This document shows positions 16,806-26,417 of a DNA stretch of 64,000 nucleotides, piece by piece (position 1 is the first letter of the stretch; the number at the start of each line of letters is the position of its first letter). The position numbers and the translations under genes were made by a program. Source of the DNA: Sphingobium jiangsuense (lineage in GTDB: Bacteria; Pseudomonadota; Alphaproteobacteria; Sphingomonadales; Sphingomonadaceae). The stretch spans positions 232,584-296,583 of the forward strand of contig NZ_JACIDT010000005.1 in NCBI RefSeq assembly GCF_014196495.1, in the 5' to 3' direction. The notes under the pieces were generated by a model, which saw only the letters and a program-made list of their open reading frames with translations, was not told where the DNA came from and searched no databases.

Positions 16806-19800
16806 ATGAGGGGCCTCATACCGTTTCTCGCGGCCGCCGGTTATGCGGCGATGCTGTTCCTGCTCGCCGCGCTGGCCGAAAGGCGGCGGACGCGGCTCGA
16901 CGCCTCGCGCCTGCGCCTGCCCGCCTATGCGCTGGCGCTGACCGTCTATTGCTCCAGCTGGACCTTTTTCGGCGCGGTCGGCAGCAGCGTCGCCGAAGGG
17001 TGGAACTACGCGCCCATCTATCTGGGCCCGGCGCTGCTCTACCTGCTCGCCCCCCGCTTCCTGCGCGCGCTGGTGCGCGAGGTGCAGGCGGAAGGGGCGT
17101 CCTCCATCTCCGATTTCATCGGCTCCCGCTTCGGCAAGAGCCGGGGCGTGGCGGCGCTGGTGACGCTGCTCGCGCTGTTCGGCTCCATCCCCTATCTGGC
17201 GCTGCAATTGCGCTCGATCGGCACCGGCTATGCGATGATCGCCGGGCCGGAATCGGTGTCGGCGGGCAACCCGGTGATGCCGATGATGGTCGCCGCCGCG
17301 CTGCTCGCCATCTTCGCCATCGCCTTCGGCACGCGCCGCTATGTCGCGTCCAGCCGCAGCGAGGCGGTGCTCTACGTGATCGCGGTCGAATCGCTGGTGA
17401 AGCTCGCCGCGCTGACCATGGTCGGGGTGTTCGCCGCGCTGCTGTTCCTGCACGCGCCCGCGCCGGAGCGGCTCGCCGGCATGGCACAGTTCCGCCGCAT
17501 CTTCGCGCCGTCGGCGATCGACGGCGATTTCCTGGTCCTCACCCTGTTGTCGATGGCGGCGGTGCTGTGCCTGCCGCGCCAATTCTATGTCGGCGTCATC
17601 GGCGCGACCCGGCCGGAGGACGTGTCCGGCGCGCGCTGGCCGTTCATCCTCTACATGGTGGTGATCGCGCTCGTCGTGCTGCCGATCAGCCTTGCGGGCA
17701 TGGCGGTGCTGCCCGCGGGCATCGCGCCCGATCTGCTGGTGCTGGGCCTGCCGCTGGCGCATGGCGCGCAATGGCTGGCGTTGCTCGCCTTTCTCGGCGG
17801 CTTTTCGGCGGCGACCGGCATGGTTGTGGTGGAAACCATCGCGCTGTCGACGATGCTGTCCAACGATCTGATCGCGCCGATGATGCTGCGCCACCGCCGG
17901 ATGAGCGCCGGGGCGGATCTCGGCCGGCTGATGCTGAACGTGCGCCGCGTGGGCATCGTCGCGGTGATGGGGGCGGCGCTGGGCTATGCCTGCATGGTCG
18001 CGGAAAGCGAGCGGCTGGCAGTGATCGGCCTCACCGCCTTCGCCGCGATGGCGCAGTTCGCCCCGGCGCTGATCCTCGCCGTGCGGCGCGGCAACCGGGA
18101 TGCGGCGGCGGCCAAGGCGGGGCTGCTGACGGGCCTCGCGGTCTGGGGCTATACGCTGTTCCTGCCCGAATTGCTGACCCGCGACCTGCTGCGCCCGCTG
18201 GCCGGGACGCTGCTCGATCCGCTGGGGCTGATGGGGATGAACGGCCTGTCGCCGATCACCCATGGCACGCTGTGGAGCCTGGGCGCCAATCTCTTCGCCT
18301 TCGCGCTCGTCTCCGCGCGCGGGGTGCGGGCGCCGCTCGCCACCGGCTTCGGCCGCAATCCGCGCATCGCAGAGGCGCGGACCGTCGGCGACCTGATGGA
18401 CATGGCGGCGCGCTTCGCCGGGCGGGAGGAGGTGCGCAACGCCTTCGGGCCGGATCGGGACAGGACCGCCGCCATCGGCCGCCGCGACGCGCGCCTCGCC
18501 GAGCGGCTGATCGCCGGGGTGATCGGTGGCCCGTCGGCGCGGCAGATCATGGCCTCGGCGCTGTCGGGCGCGCGGCTGGGCGTGGCGGATATCGCGCGCC
18601 TGCTCGACCAGTCGGCGCAGAGCCTGCATTTCTCCAAAGGGCTGCTCGCCGCGACGCTGGAGAATATCGACCCCGGCGTCAGCGTGATCGACCGCAATCT
18701 GCGCCTGATGGCATGGAACAGCCGCTATCTGGAGCTGTTCGATTATCCGCCCGAACTGGTCTATGTCGGCGCGCCGGTCGCCGACCTGATCCGCTATAAT
18801 GCCGAGCGGGGCGAATGCGGGCCGGGCGAGGTCGATGCCCATGTCGAAAAGCGGCTCGACCATATGCGGCGCGGCACCGTCCACAGCTTCGAGCGGGTGC
18901 GGCCGGGCGGGCGGGTGCTCAAGACCGTGGGCGGGCCGATGCCCGACGGCGGCTATGTGATGTGCTTCACCGACATCACGGCGGAGGCGGAGGCGCGCGC
19001 CGGGCTGGAGCGGGCGCGCGCGGAACTGGAAAGCCGGGTCGAGCAGCGCACGCAGGAACTGCGCGACGCCAATGCGCAATTGTCGCGGGCGGACGCGGAA
19101 AAGACGCGCTTCCTCGCTGCCGCGAGCCACGACCTGTTGCAGCCCATCCATGCCGCGCGGCTGTTCACCGCCGGGCTGGACCGGCAATTGCCGGAAAATC
19201 TGCGCCCGCTGCTGGGCGGCATATCCGGCTCGATCGAGGCGGCGGAAAGCCTGTTGCGGGCGCTGCTCGACATATCGAAGCTGGACGCGGGCGGCATCCA
19301 GCCGCAGCCGACCCGCTTCGCGCTGCGGCCGCTCCTGCTCGAACTGGCGGAGCTGTTCGCGCCGCAGGCGGCGGCCAAGGGCCTCTCGATCCGCGTGGCC
19401 CCCGGAGATGCGATGGTGGAAACCGACCGCGCGCTGCTCCATTCGATCGTGCAGAATTTCCTCTCCAACGCGGTGCGCTACACGGTGCGCGGCGGCATCG
19501 TGCTCGGCGTGCGGCGGCGCGGCGGGCTGGCGCGGGTCGAGGTCTACGACAGCGGCCCCGGCATCGCCGATCAGGATCAGCGGCGGGTGTTCCGAGAGTT
19601 CGAGCGGCTCGGCAATGGCGACGATGCGGGCATCGGCCTGGGGCTGGCGATCGTCGAGCGTACCGCGCGGCTGCTGCGCGCGACGGTCGATCTGCGCTCG
19701 GTCGAGGGGCGGGGCAGCCGGTTCGCCGTGGCGCTGGCGCGGGTGGACGGCGGGGCCGAGGCGGCTGTGGAGGAGGAAGCCGCGTCGGTCGGGCAACGGC

Positions 19801-20174
19801 GCGCGCGGGCGCGGCGGGTGCTGGTGATGGACGACGAGCCGGAAATCCGCGCGGCGACCTTGTTGCTGTTGCGCCAGCACGGGTTCGAGGCGCGGGCGGC
19901 GGAAAGCGATGCGCAGGCGCTCGCCTCCGCGCAATGGGCCGATGCGGCGTTCGTGGATTTTCACCTGGGCGGGCAGGGCGACGGGTTGAGCGTGATCGCC
20001 GCGCTGCGGGCGGCCAACCCGGCGCTGGCCTGCGCGCTGGTGACGGCGGACCGCTCGCCCGAAACGGCGCGGCGGTGCCGGGAGGAAGGGATAGCGCTGT
20101 TCCTGAAACCTGCGTCGCCGGATGCGCTGCTGCGCTGGCTGGGTGAGGGCGGGATGGAAAAGGCGGCGGAGTGA
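16806..20174 (+). CDS. crbS: CrbS-like hybrid sensor histidine kinase with sodium:solute symporter domain
   Basis: 1122 residues. Residues about 1-480 are a 12-13 segment membrane domain like the sodium:solute symporters (PutP type); VYCSSWTFFGAVGSSVAEGWNY is the typical opening of this kinase class. A PAS-like domain lies near 620-740 (DPGVSVIDRNLRLMAWNSRYLELF, then MCFTDIT). A coiled coil follows, then HisKA with phospho-acceptor His775 (AAASHDLLQP), HATPase boxes (NAVRYT, DSGPGI, GIGLGLAIVE) and a C-terminal receiver with phospho-acceptor Asp1051. In Vibrio and Pseudomonas relatives, CrbS with CrbR controls acetyl-CoA synthetase in response to acetate. Here crbR and acs face it on the opposite strand, which strongly supports the same role. 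Confidence 0.9.
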   Translation: MRGLIPFLAAAGYAAMLFLLAALAERRRTRLDASRLRLPAYALALTVYCSSWTFFGAVGSSVAEGWNYAPIYLGPALLYLLAPRFLRALVREVQAEGASSISDFIGSRFGKSRGVAALVTLLALFGSIPYLALQLRSIGTGYAMIAGPESVSAGNPVMPMMVAAALLAIFAIAFGTRRYVASSRSEAVLYVIAVESLVKLAALTMVGVFAALLFLHAPAPERLAGMAQFRRIFAPSAIDGDFLVLTLLSMAAVLCLPRQFYVGVIGATRPEDVSGARWPFILYMVVIALVVLPISLAGMAVLPAGIAPDLLVLGLPLAHGAQWLALLAFLGGFSAATGMVVVETIALSTMLSNDLIAPMMLRHRRMSAGADLGRLMLNVRRVGIVAVMGAALGYACMVAESERLAVIGLTAFAAMAQFAPALILAVRRGNRDAAAAKAGLLTGLAVWGYTLFLPELLTRDLLRPLAGTLLDPLGLMGMNGLSPITHGTLWSLGANLFAFALVSARGVRAPLATGFGRNPRIAEARTVGDLMDMAARFAGREEVRNAFGPDRDRTAAIGRRDARLAERLIAGVIGGPSARQIMASALSGARLGVADIARLLDQSAQSLHFSKGLLAATLENIDPGVSVIDRNLRLMAWNSRYLELFDYPPELVYVGAPVADLIRYNAERGECGPGEVDAHVEKRLDHMRRGTVHSFERVRPGGRVLKTVGGPMPDGGYVMCFTDITAEAEARAGLERARAELESRVEQRTQELRDANAQLSRADAEKTRFLAAASHDLLQPIHAARLFTAGLDRQLPENLRPLLGGISGSIEAAESLLRALLDISKLDAGGIQPQPTRFALRPLLLELAELFAPQAAAKGLSIRVAPGDAMVETDRALLHSIVQNFLSNAVRYTVRGGIVLGVRRRGGLARVEVYDSGPGIADQDQRRVFREFERLGNGDDAGIGLGLAIVERTARLLRATVDLRSVEGRGSRFAVALARVDGGAEAAVEEEAASVGQRRARARRVLVMDDEPEIRAATLLLLRQHGFEARAAESDAQALASAQWADAAFVDFHLGGQGDGLSVIAALRAANPALACALVTADRSPETARRCREEGIALFLKPASPDALLRWLGEGGMEKAAE

Positions 20175-20211
20175 GGCTTCTTCGGTTGGGCGAAGCACGG
20201 ACTTAAAAAAG

Positions 20212-20295
20212 CCGTTCGGGCTGAGCTTGTCGAAGCCCTGTCCTTGTTCTTGCCCCAAGAGAAAAGCAGCCCTTCGACAAGCTCAGGGCGAACGG
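20212..20295. repeat. REP-like inverted repeat between crbS and crbR
   Basis: Two arms of about 28 bp (20212-20239 and 20268-20295) are near-perfect reverse complements, sharing CTTCGACAAGCTCAG. This is the familiar sphingomonad 'GAGCTTGTCGAAG' palindrome. Placed between convergent genes, it could act as a bidirectional terminator or mRNA stabiliser. Confidence 0.85.
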
Positions 20296-20337
20296 TTCTG
20301 TTTGAACAAACTGCTACTCAAAGCAGCCATCAGTGTA

Positions 20338-20988
20338 TTATTCCACCGCCGGTGGCGTAAGCCCCAGGGTACGCGCGGCCAGCACCGCCTGCGTCCGGTT
20401 GGCGACGTCCAGCTTGCGCAGGATCGCGGTCATGTGCGCCTTCACCGTCGGGATGGCGATGCCGAGGTCGTGCGCGATCTGCTTGTTGAGCCGCCCGGCC
20501 AGCACCCCGTGCAGCACCTGAAGCTGCATCGGCGTCAGCCCGGCGAGTTTGCTCGCCATCGCGTCCAGCGGCGCGTCGGCGGGGGCGGCGATGCGTTCCC
20601 CGGCGAGGGCGGCGGCGATCACCTTTTCCATCGTCGCCAGATCCTCATGCTTGCCGAGGAACCCGGTCGCGCCCAGCCGCACCGCCTCGCGCGCGCTGCC
20701 CGCGGCGTCGGCGCTCGATACGACGATGATCGGAACATCGGGCCGCTGCGCATGCATCAGCGCCACGCCCATGAAGCCTTCCGCGCCCGGCATGCGCAGG
20801 TCCAGCAGTACCAGCGCGAGTTTTTCCGCGCCCCGCGCGGCTTCCAGCGCGGCGGCAACGGTGCCCGCCTCGATGATGGCGGCCCCCGGTCTGACCCCCC
20901 TTACCGCCATGGCCAGCGCCTGACGGAAAAGGGGATGATCGTCGGCGATGAGGATCGTTTCCTCTTCGCTTGCGCTGGTTTCTGGCAT
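20338..20988 (-). CDS. crbR: CrbR-like LuxR/NarL-family response regulator
   Basis: 216 residues. An N-terminal receiver (ILIADDHPLFRQAL) has phospho-acceptor Asp63 (LVLLDLRMPG) and the conserved Lys in GFLGKHED; the C-terminal LuxR helix-turn-helix reads LTPMQLQVLHGVLAGRLNKQ, then IAIPTVKAHMTAILRKLDV. The ATG at 20988 overlaps the acs stop (TGATG), so acs and crbR are translationally coupled. Expected partner is the hybrid kinase ending 160 bp away on the other strand; expected target is the acs promoter, giving feedback because crbR is co-transcribed with acs. Confidence 0.9.
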   Translation of the reverse strand: MPETSASEEETILIADDHPLFRQALAMAVRGVRPGAAIIEAGTVAAALEAARGAEKLALVLLDLRMPGAEGFMGVALMHAQRPDVPIIVVSSADAAGSAREAVRLGATGFLGKHEDLATMEKVIAAALAGERIAAPADAPLDAMASKLAGLTPMQLQVLHGVLAGRLNKQIAHDLGIAIPTVKAHMTAILRKLDVANRTQAVLAARTLGLTPPAVE

Positions 20989-22928
20989 CACGCCACTAGT
21001 TGACGATGTTCCAGCAGATGGTCAACCACGGACGGATCGGCGAGCGTGGAAATGTCGCCCAGATTGCCGATATCGTCCTCGGCGATCTTGCGCAGGATGC
21101 GGCGCATGATCTTGCCGGAGCGCGTCTTGGGCAGCGCGGGGGCGAACTGGATCACGTCCGGCGTCGCGATCGGGCCGATTTCGTGCCGCACCCACTGGAT
21201 CAGCTCGCGCCGCAGCTCCTCGGTCGGTTCCTCATGCGCATTGAGGGTGACATAGGCGTAGATGCCCTGGCCCTTGAGCGGATGGGGCATGCCGACCACC
21301 GCGGCTTCCGCCACCTTGGCATGGGCGACCAGCGCACTTTCGATCTCCGCCGTGCCCATGCGGTGACCGGATACGTTGATGACGTCATCGACCCGCCCGG
21401 TGATCCAGTAATAGCCGTCCGCGTCGCGGCGGCAGCCGTCGCCGGTGAAATATTTGCCCGGATAGGTGGTGAAATAGGTCTGGAAGAAGCGCTCATGATC
21501 GCCCCAGACGGTGCGCATCTGCCCCGGCCAGCTGTCGGTGATGCACAGATTGCCGTCGGTCGCGCCGTCCAGTACCTTGCCGTCGGCATCGACGATCTGC
21601 GGTTTCACCCCGAACATCGGGATCGCCGCGCTGCCGGGCTTGAGCGGGGTAGCGCCGGGCAGCGGCGTCATCATCGTACCGCCGGTTTCGGTCTGCCACC
21701 AGGTGTCGACGATCGGGCAGCGCTCCTCGCCGACGACATGATAATACCATTCCCATGCCTCCGGGTTGATCGGCTCTCCGACCGAGCCGAGCAGGCGCAG
21801 CGACTTGCGGCTGGTCTTCTTCACCCACTCGTCGCCCTCGCGCATCAGCGCGCGCAGCGCCGTGGGGGCGCCGTAGAAGATATTGACCTGATATTTGTCG
21901 ACGATCTGCCAGAAGCGGCTGAAATCCGGGTGGTTGGGCACGCCCTCGAACATCACCGTCGTCGCCCCGTTGGCGAGCGCGCCATAGACGACATAGGTGT
22001 GGCCGGTGACCCAGCCGACGTCCGCCGCGCACCAGAAGATGTCGCCGGGGCGATAGTCGAACACATATTCATGCGTCATCGACGCCCAGACGAGATAGCC
22101 GCCGCTGGTGTGCAGCACGCCCTTGGGCTTGCCGGTGGAGCCGGAGGTGTAGAGGATGAACAGCGGATCCTCGGCGTTCATCGGCTCGGCCGGGCAATCG
22201 GGCGAGGCCGCCGCGATCGCCTCGTCATACCAGATGTCGCGGCCGTCCTGCATCGCGATGGTGCCGCCGGTATGGCGGACCACCAGCACCTTCGACACGC
22301 TGCCGCAATTCTTCAGCGCCTCGTCGACATTGGCCTTGAGCGGCACGCGCTTGCCGCCGCGCAGCCCTTCGTCGGCGGTGATGACCAGCTTCGAGTCGCA
22401 ATCCTCGATCCTTCCACCGAGGCTGTCGGGCGAGAAGCCGCCGAACACGACCGAATGGATCGCGCCGATCCGCGCGCAGGCGAGCATCGCGAAGGCCGCA
22501 TGCGGGATCATCGGCAGATAGATGGTGACGCGGTCGCCCTTGCCGACGCCATTGGCCTTCAGCGCGTTGGCGAGGCGGCTCACTTCCTCATGCAGCTCGC
22601 GATAGGTGATGCGCCGCTCGGCGCCGGGGCTGTCCGGCTCCCAGATGATCGCGACTTCGTCCGCGCGCTCGGCCAGATGACGGTCGATGCAGTTGGCCGC
22701 GACGTTCAGCTCGCCGTCCTCGAACCATTTGATGCCGAAATCGGCCTCGTTGAACGAGGTGTTCTTCACCTTGGTGAAGGGCTTGATCCAGTCGAGTCGC
22801 CGGGCCTCGCGCCGCCAGAAGCTGTCGGGATCATTGGCGGCCTCGGCATAGAGGGCTTCATAGCGGGCGCCATCGATCTTGGCGTTCGCTGACCATTCCT
22901 GCGGCACAGGATAGATCGCATCGCTCAT
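20988..22928 (-). CDS. acs: Acetyl-CoA synthetase (AMP-forming)
   Basis: 646 residues from the ATG at 22928, preceded by AGGAGAGA; the longer reading frame to 23009 would run into the promoter repeats. Full-length Acs: [21 protein letters not shown] (P-loop-like A3 motif), [44 protein letters not shown], and the catalytic, acetylatable lysine in [11 protein letters not shown]. It activates acetate to acetyl-CoA via acetyl-AMP. It overlaps crbR and is divergent from a DcaP-like porin gene, the two sharing a 191-bp promoter region with duplicated 13-bp motifs. Confidence 0.97.
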   Translation of the reverse strand: MSDAIYPVPQEWSANAKIDGARYEALYAEAANDPDSFWRREARRLDWIKPFTKVKNTSFNEADFGIKWFEDGELNVAANCIDRHLAERADEVAIIWEPDSPGAERRITYRELHEEVSRLANALKANGVGKGDRVTIYLPMIPHAAFAMLACARIGAIHSVVFGGFSPDSLGGRIEDCDSKLVITADEGLRGGKRVPLKANVDEALKNCGSVSKVLVVRHTGGTIAMQDGRDIWYDEAIAAASPDCPAEPMNAEDPLFILYTSGSTGKPKGVLHTSGGYLVWASMTHEYVFDYRPGDIFWCAADVGWVTGHTYVVYGALANGATTVMFEGVPNHPDFSRFWQIVDKYQVNIFYGAPTALRALMREGDEWVKKTSRKSLRLLGSVGEPINPEAWEWYYHVVGEERCPIVDTWWQTETGGTMMTPLPGATPLKPGSAAIPMFGVKPQIVDADGKVLDGATDGNLCITDSWPGQMRTVWGDHERFFQTYFTTYPGKYFTGDGCRRDADGYYWITGRVDDVINVSGHRMGTAEIESALVAHAKVAEAAVVGMPHPLKGQGIYAYVTLNAHEEPTEELRRELIQWVRHEIGPIATPDVIQFAPALPKTRSGKIMRRILRKIAEDDIGNLGDISTLADPSVVDHLLEHRQLVA

Positions 22929-22987
22929 TTTAGTCTCTCCTAATATCCTGCCCCGTCTTAGCAGGCGGCGGCAACACCCGACACCAA

Positions 22988-23023
22988 TACTAAGGTCTAT
23001 GGTGGCCATCTACCAAGGTCTAT
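22988..23023. promoter_or_regulatory. Duplicated 13-bp motif in the acs / porin divergent promoter
   Basis: TACTAAGGTCTAT (22988-23000) and TACCAAGGTCTAT (23011-23023) differ at one base and start 23 bp apart, about two helical turns. They lie 60-95 bp upstream of the acs start and about 100-130 bp upstream of the porin start. Same-face direct repeats suit a dimeric LuxR-type regulator such as CrbR; binding is inferred. The rest of this 191-bp gap shows nothing else clear. Confidence 0.55.
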
Positions 23024-23119
23024 CTGGCTAAACCGCTTGCCGGAAAGGCATGTTTCCATCCTGTCGCGCGACATTCGCCCCTTCAGACGGCGAGGCGCGC
23101 GACGCTCAGGAGAGAGAGG

Positions 23120-24568
23120 ATGGCCAAGGTGTCTATCGCAACGCAAATCAAAGGGGGTGCGCCGCCGCACCGGCTTCTGCTCGCCGGGGCCGCGCTGATC
23201 GCGCTCTGTCCGCTGCCCGTCCATGCGCAGACGGGCAGTCAGGCGGAGCTGGAGGCGCGGCTGCGTCTGCTGGAACAGGCGGTCGCCGACCTGAAGGCGG
23301 AGCTCGCCACGGCGCGGGCGGAGCAGGCGCAAGGGCAGACGCAGGTGCAGCAGCAGGTCGCCACCCAGGCGCAGCAGGCGCAGGCGGTGGAAACGCGCGT
23401 CGCCGCCGTAGAGGCGCGGCCGGCGCCGCCCGCCGAAGGGTTCAAGGTCGGCAGCACCACCTTCAAGCTCGGCGGTTTCGTCAAGGTCGTCGCCAGCGCC
23501 ACCCGCTACAGCGATGGCGCGGTCGATACCGGCGCGCTCGGCAAGGAATTCCACCTGCCGCAGCAGATTCCGGTCGGCCAGAATTTCAGCAGCCACGACA
23601 TGGTCGGCCATGCGCGCCAGACGCGGCTGGTCTTTTCCTCGGCGACGCCGGTGGGCGGCAAGGACCTCAAGTCGCTGATCGAGTTCGACTTCGCGCTGGC
23701 CGCCGCGCCCGTGGGCGCGCAACGCTCGACCAACCCCTATACGCCGACGCTGCGCCGCGCCTTCCTCAGCTACGGCAACTGGCTGATCGGGCAGGAATGG
23801 ACGACCTTCCAGAACCCGGCGCTGTTCCCGGAAAGCACCGATTTCATCGGCGCCACCGACGGGTCGATCTTCGTGCGGCAGATGATGGTGCAGTACAGGC
23901 AGCCGCTCGGCAACGGTCTGGCGCTCATGATCGCGGCGGAAAATCCGCAGACCGAGACGCTGGCGAGCACTTCGGCGAGCGGCGCCTATGTCGACAACGA
24001 TCATGACCGCCTGCCCGATTTCGTCGCCAAGCTCGGTTATTCGGGCGGCCTTGGCGAGCTGCATCTCGCCGGGATCGTGCGCAGGCTGACGATGGAGAAT
24101 ATGGGGTACGACACGTCGGCCACGGGCTGGGGCGTCAGCGCGGGCGGCAAGATTCCGTTCGGGCCGGACAAGCGCCACGACCTGCGCTTCACCGCCACCT
24201 ATGGCAAGGGCATGGGCCGCTATCTCGCGGTCGGCTATGTCGCCGATGCCGCCTATGACGCGACGGGCGCCACGCCGGACCTGCGCCCGATCGGCAATTT
24301 CGCGGGCTTCGCCGCGCTGAAGCTGGGCTGGACGCCGACGATCCGCTCCTCCTTCATCGCCTCCTATCAGGATGCGGACTATCCCGGCGGCATCGTCATC
24401 CCCGCGCTGGCCAACAAGCGGGCGTGGAGCCTTGCCGGCAACCTGTTCTGGTCGCCGGTGAAGAATCTCGATGTCGGCATCGAATACCGCCATGGCGAGC
24501 GCGAGATTGTCGGCGGCGCCAAGGGGCAGATGGATCGCGTGGAAATGGCGGCGAAATATACGTTTTGA
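23120..24568 (+). CDS. DcaP-like outer-membrane porin
   Basis: 482 residues. A signal peptide ends near PVHAQT, followed by a coiled-coil (residues about 42-100, rich in Ala/Gln/Glu) as in trimeric DcaP porins, then a beta-barrel beginning VGSTTFKLGGFVKVVASATRY. It contains GHARQTRLVFSSATP and LIGQEWTTFQNPALFPES and ends in Tyr-Thr-Phe. DcaP-type channels import negatively charged or dicarboxylate-like substrates. AGGAGAGAGAGG precedes the ATG. It is divergent from acs and 47 bp upstream of the MHS-type symporter gene, forming an outer/inner membrane uptake pair, probably for an organic acid. Confidence 0.85.
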   Translation: MAKVSIATQIKGGAPPHRLLLAGAALIALCPLPVHAQTGSQAELEARLRLLEQAVADLKAELATARAEQAQGQTQVQQQVATQAQQAQAVETRVAAVEARPAPPAEGFKVGSTTFKLGGFVKVVASATRYSDGAVDTGALGKEFHLPQQIPVGQNFSSHDMVGHARQTRLVFSSATPVGGKDLKSLIEFDFALAAAPVGAQRSTNPYTPTLRRAFLSYGNWLIGQEWTTFQNPALFPESTDFIGATDGSIFVRQMMVQYRQPLGNGLALMIAAENPQTETLASTSASGAYVDNDHDRLPDFVAKLGYSGGLGELHLAGIVRRLTMENMGYDTSATGWGVSAGGKIPFGPDKRHDLRFTATYGKGMGRYLAVGYVADAAYDATGATPDLRPIGNFAGFAALKLGWTPTIRSSFIASYQDADYPGGIVIPALANKRAWSLAGNLFWSPVKNLDVGIEYRHGEREIVGGAKGQMDRVEMAAKYTF

Positions 24569-24615
24569 CAGGCGCGCCCGCCGCAAGGAAACAGATATGG
24601 ACAAGGAGAGGGACT

Positions 24616-26286
24616 ATGGCCACGGTCTATGAAGACAGCCTGCCCCAGCATCATGAGGCAACGCAGAACGAGAAACTCGTCATCGCCGCCTCTTCGCTGG
24701 GCACGGTGTTCGAATGGTATGATTTCTATCTTTACGGATTGCTGGCGACCTATATTTCGCAGCAATTCTTTTCCGGGGTCAACGAGACCACCGGCTTCAT
24801 CTTCGCGCTTGCCGCCTTCGCCGCCGGTTTCGCCGTGCGGCCGTTCGGCGCGCTGGTGTTCGGGCGGATCGGCGATCTGGTCGGGCGCAAGAACACCTTC
24901 CTCGTGACGATGGGCATCATGGGCCTGTCGACCTTCGCGGTCGGCCTGTTGCCCTCCTATGCCTCGATCGGCATCGCCGCGCCGATCATCCTGCTGATCA
25001 TGCGTCTGTTGCAGGGGCTGGCGCTGGGCGGCGAATATGGCGGCGCGGCCACCTATGTCGCCGAGCATGCGCCTAACAACAAGCGCGGCCTCTATACCAG
25101 CTGGATCCAGACCACCGCGACGCTGGGCCTGTTCGCGGCGCTGCTGGTGGTGATCGGCATCCGCCTCGCCATGGGCGAGGAAAGCTTCGCATCATGGGGC
25201 TGGCGCCTGCCGTTCCTGATCTCGATCGTCCTGCTCGCGGTGTCGATGTGGATCCGGCTGCAACTCAACGAAAGCCCGGTCTTCAAGAAGATGAAGGAGG
25301 AGGGCAAGACCTCCAAGGCGCCGCTGACCGAAGCCTTCGGCCAGTGGAGCAATTTGCGCTGGGTGCTGATCGCGCTGTTCGGCGCGGTCGCGGGGCAGGC
25401 GGTGGTCTGGTATTGCGGCCAGTTCTACGCGCTGTTCTTCCTCGAAAAGACGCTGAAGGTCGATGGCGCGACGGCGAACATCCTGATCGCGATCGCGCTG
25501 GCGCTGGCGACGCCTTTCTTCGTCATCTTCGGCTGGCTGTCCGACAAGATCGGCCGCAAGCCGATCATCCTGGGCGGCTGTTTTCTGGCGGCGATCGCCT
25601 ATTTCCCGCTCTACGGCGCGCTGACCGGCGCGGCCAACCCGGCGCTGGCCCATGCGCAGGCCGCCGCGCCGATCACCGTCAGCGTGAATCAGGAGGAATG
25701 CTCGTTCCAGTTCGATCCGGTGGGCCGGAACAAGTTCGACAGCACCAGCTGCGACATCGCCAAGGCGTGGCTGGCGAAGGCGGGCGTCGATTATCATAAC
25801 GCCGAGGGGGCTGTGGGGGCCGCCGCGCAGGTGCGGGTCGGCGACACATTGCTGACCGCGCCCGATCCCAAGGCGTTGTCGGGCGAGGCGCTGACGACCG
25901 CGATCGCCGGTTTCCAGGGCGAGATGAAGGCGGCGCTGGCCGATGCGGGCTATCCCGCCAAGGCCGACGACGCGCAGATGAACAAGGTGGCGGTGGTCGC
26001 GATCCTGTGGGCGCTCGCGATGCTGGTGACGATGGTCTACGGCCCGATCGCCGCGATGCTGGTGGAACTGTTCCCCAGCCGCATCCGCTACACCTCGATG
26101 TCGCTGCCCTATCATATCGGCAATGGCTGGTTCGGCGGCTTCCTGCCGACCACCGCCTTCGCGATGGTCGCGGCGACCGGGAACATCTATTACGGCCTCT
26201 GGTACCCGGTGGTCATCGCCGCGCTGACGGTGGTGGTCGGCCTGCTGTTCCTGCCCGAAACCTTCCGACGGAAGATCGAGGACTGA
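24616..26286 (+). CDS. MHS-family MFS symporter for an organic acid
   Basis: 556 residues from the ATG at 24616 (AAGGAGAGG upstream). Metabolite:H+ symporter features: SSLGTVFEWYDFYLYGLLA in TM1, RPFGALVFGRIGDLVGRKNTFL, and QGLALGGEYGGAATYVAEHAP. The protein is about 110 residues longer than classical members because of a soluble insert at residues about 346-456, between TM8 and the last four segments, containing two cysteines (EECSF and SCDIA). Position after a porin and near acs suggests acetate, propionate or another short acid; substrate not provable from sequence. Confidence 0.87.
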   Translation: MATVYEDSLPQHHEATQNEKLVIAASSLGTVFEWYDFYLYGLLATYISQQFFSGVNETTGFIFALAAFAAGFAVRPFGALVFGRIGDLVGRKNTFLVTMGIMGLSTFAVGLLPSYASIGIAAPIILLIMRLLQGLALGGEYGGAATYVAEHAPNNKRGLYTSWIQTTATLGLFAALLVVIGIRLAMGEESFASWGWRLPFLISIVLLAVSMWIRLQLNESPVFKKMKEEGKTSKAPLTEAFGQWSNLRWVLIALFGAVAGQAVVWYCGQFYALFFLEKTLKVDGATANILIAIALALATPFFVIFGWLSDKIGRKPIILGGCFLAAIAYFPLYGALTGAANPALAHAQAAAPITVSVNQEECSFQFDPVGRNKFDSTSCDIAKAWLAKAGVDYHNAEGAVGAAAQVRVGDTLLTAPDPKALSGEALTTAIAGFQGEMKAALADAGYPAKADDAQMNKVAVVAILWALAMLVTMVYGPIAAMLVELFPSRIRYTSMSLPYHIGNGWFGGFLPTTAFAMVAATGNIYYGLWYPVVIAALTVVVGLLFLPETFRRKIED

Positions 26287-26310
26287 CCAAAGCGAGGTTT
26301 CGCTGAATTC

Positions 26311-26346
26311 ACCGGCGTCGGCAGCAGTGCCGGCGCCGGTTTTTTG
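26311..26346 (+). terminator. Rho-independent terminator of the symporter gene
   Basis: ACCGGCG..GGCA pairs with TGCCGGCGCCGGT and is followed by TTTTTT, 25 bp past the stop codon. Confidence 0.85.
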
Positions 26347-26417
26347 TGGGCGTCGGGTGGTCGGGCAACTTCAAGCCCCTCCCCTTCAGGGGAGGGGATC
26401 ATCAGGTCCGCTTCCAG

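Noticed and set aside
16515..20258. A 1247-codon minus-strand open frame over crbS
   Set aside because: Composition is antisense-like (runs of Arg, Gln, His, Ala); the plus-strand kinase has full domain structure.
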